Positions 41,314 to 41,315 of a stretch of 41,315 bases of DNA are shown in pieces. How positions within the stretch are numbered: position 1 is the stretch's first letter; each line of letters opens with the position of its first letter. Position numbers and translations under genes: made by a program. Under the pieces are notes generated by a model that was given only the letters and a program-made list of their open reading frames with translations, searched no databases and was not told the origin of the DNA. The stretch lies in the NCBI GenBank assembly GCA_030432975.1, contig JAUILS010000005.1:1-41315 (forward strand), given 5' to 3'. This DNA comes from Actinomycetes bacterium (GTDB taxonomy: Bacteria; Actinomycetota; Actinomycetes; Propionibacteriales; Nocardioidaceae).

Positions 41314-41315
41314 CT

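Overview
The window is high-GC actinobacterial DNA. Gene style (GTG starts, 4-base stop/start overlaps), a mycothiol-type DinB-like protein, SigG-type sigma factor, Pr6Pr and SHOCT proteins suggest a Nocardioides-like member of Propionibacteriales/Nocardioidaceae; this placement is inference. No rRNA, ordinary tRNA, CRISPR array, transposase or phage gene was found. Most of the window (1 to about 39 kb) is dense chromosomal sequence. The last 2.2 kb is clearly poorer in G+C and looks acquired.

Layout. 0-2.1 kb: end of a GH1 beta-glucosidase coupled to a LacI regulator. 2.2-5.1 kb: ERCC4-type nuclease, double GNAT protein, membrane protein. 5.1-8.4 kb: SigG-type sigma factor with a DinB-like partner, divergent from a DHA2 drug-efflux MFS pump. 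8.6-12.6 kb: secreted lysozyme-like protein, a divergent RimB-like protease / RimK ligase pair (RimK carries a C-terminal RCK_C domain), Pr6Pr membrane protein, SHOCT protein. 12.6-16.5 kb: a structured intergenic RNA candidate, SPFH protein, small secreted protein, double-ACT protein, second MFS. 16.5-21.2 kb: BetT-like BCCT carrier, divergent from a lipoprotein-HupE-hemerythrin operon. 21.3-25.7 kb: RibD-C reductase, SDR, GNAT, DDAH, another structured intergenic element, PQ-loop protein, second SDR. 25.8-31.1 kb: a large secreted protein and a GH65 phosphorylase / beta-phosphoglucomutase operon.

31.2-39.1 kb is a catabolic block: acyl-CoA dehydrogenase, FAD amine oxidase, NDP-forming acyl-CoA synthetase, TetR regulator, class III aminotransferase and a PotA-like ABC ATPase. 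Three matching operator-like sites lie in its three promoter regions, so it reads as one local TetR regulon for breakdown of an amine or amino acid to an acyl-CoA.

39.1-41.3 kb (minus strand) is a lower-GC, tightly packed three-gene operon: an unrecognised four-helix membrane protein (5' end outside the window), a 95-residue charged protein and a Nudix hydrolase. This is the best candidate for an undescribed system.

At the DNA level the window holds two families of dispersed palindromes at gene ends: family A, three copies with a nearly invariant 19-bp stem and variable loops; family B, two 51-base copies. Two of the family A copies abut three tandem 12-base units.
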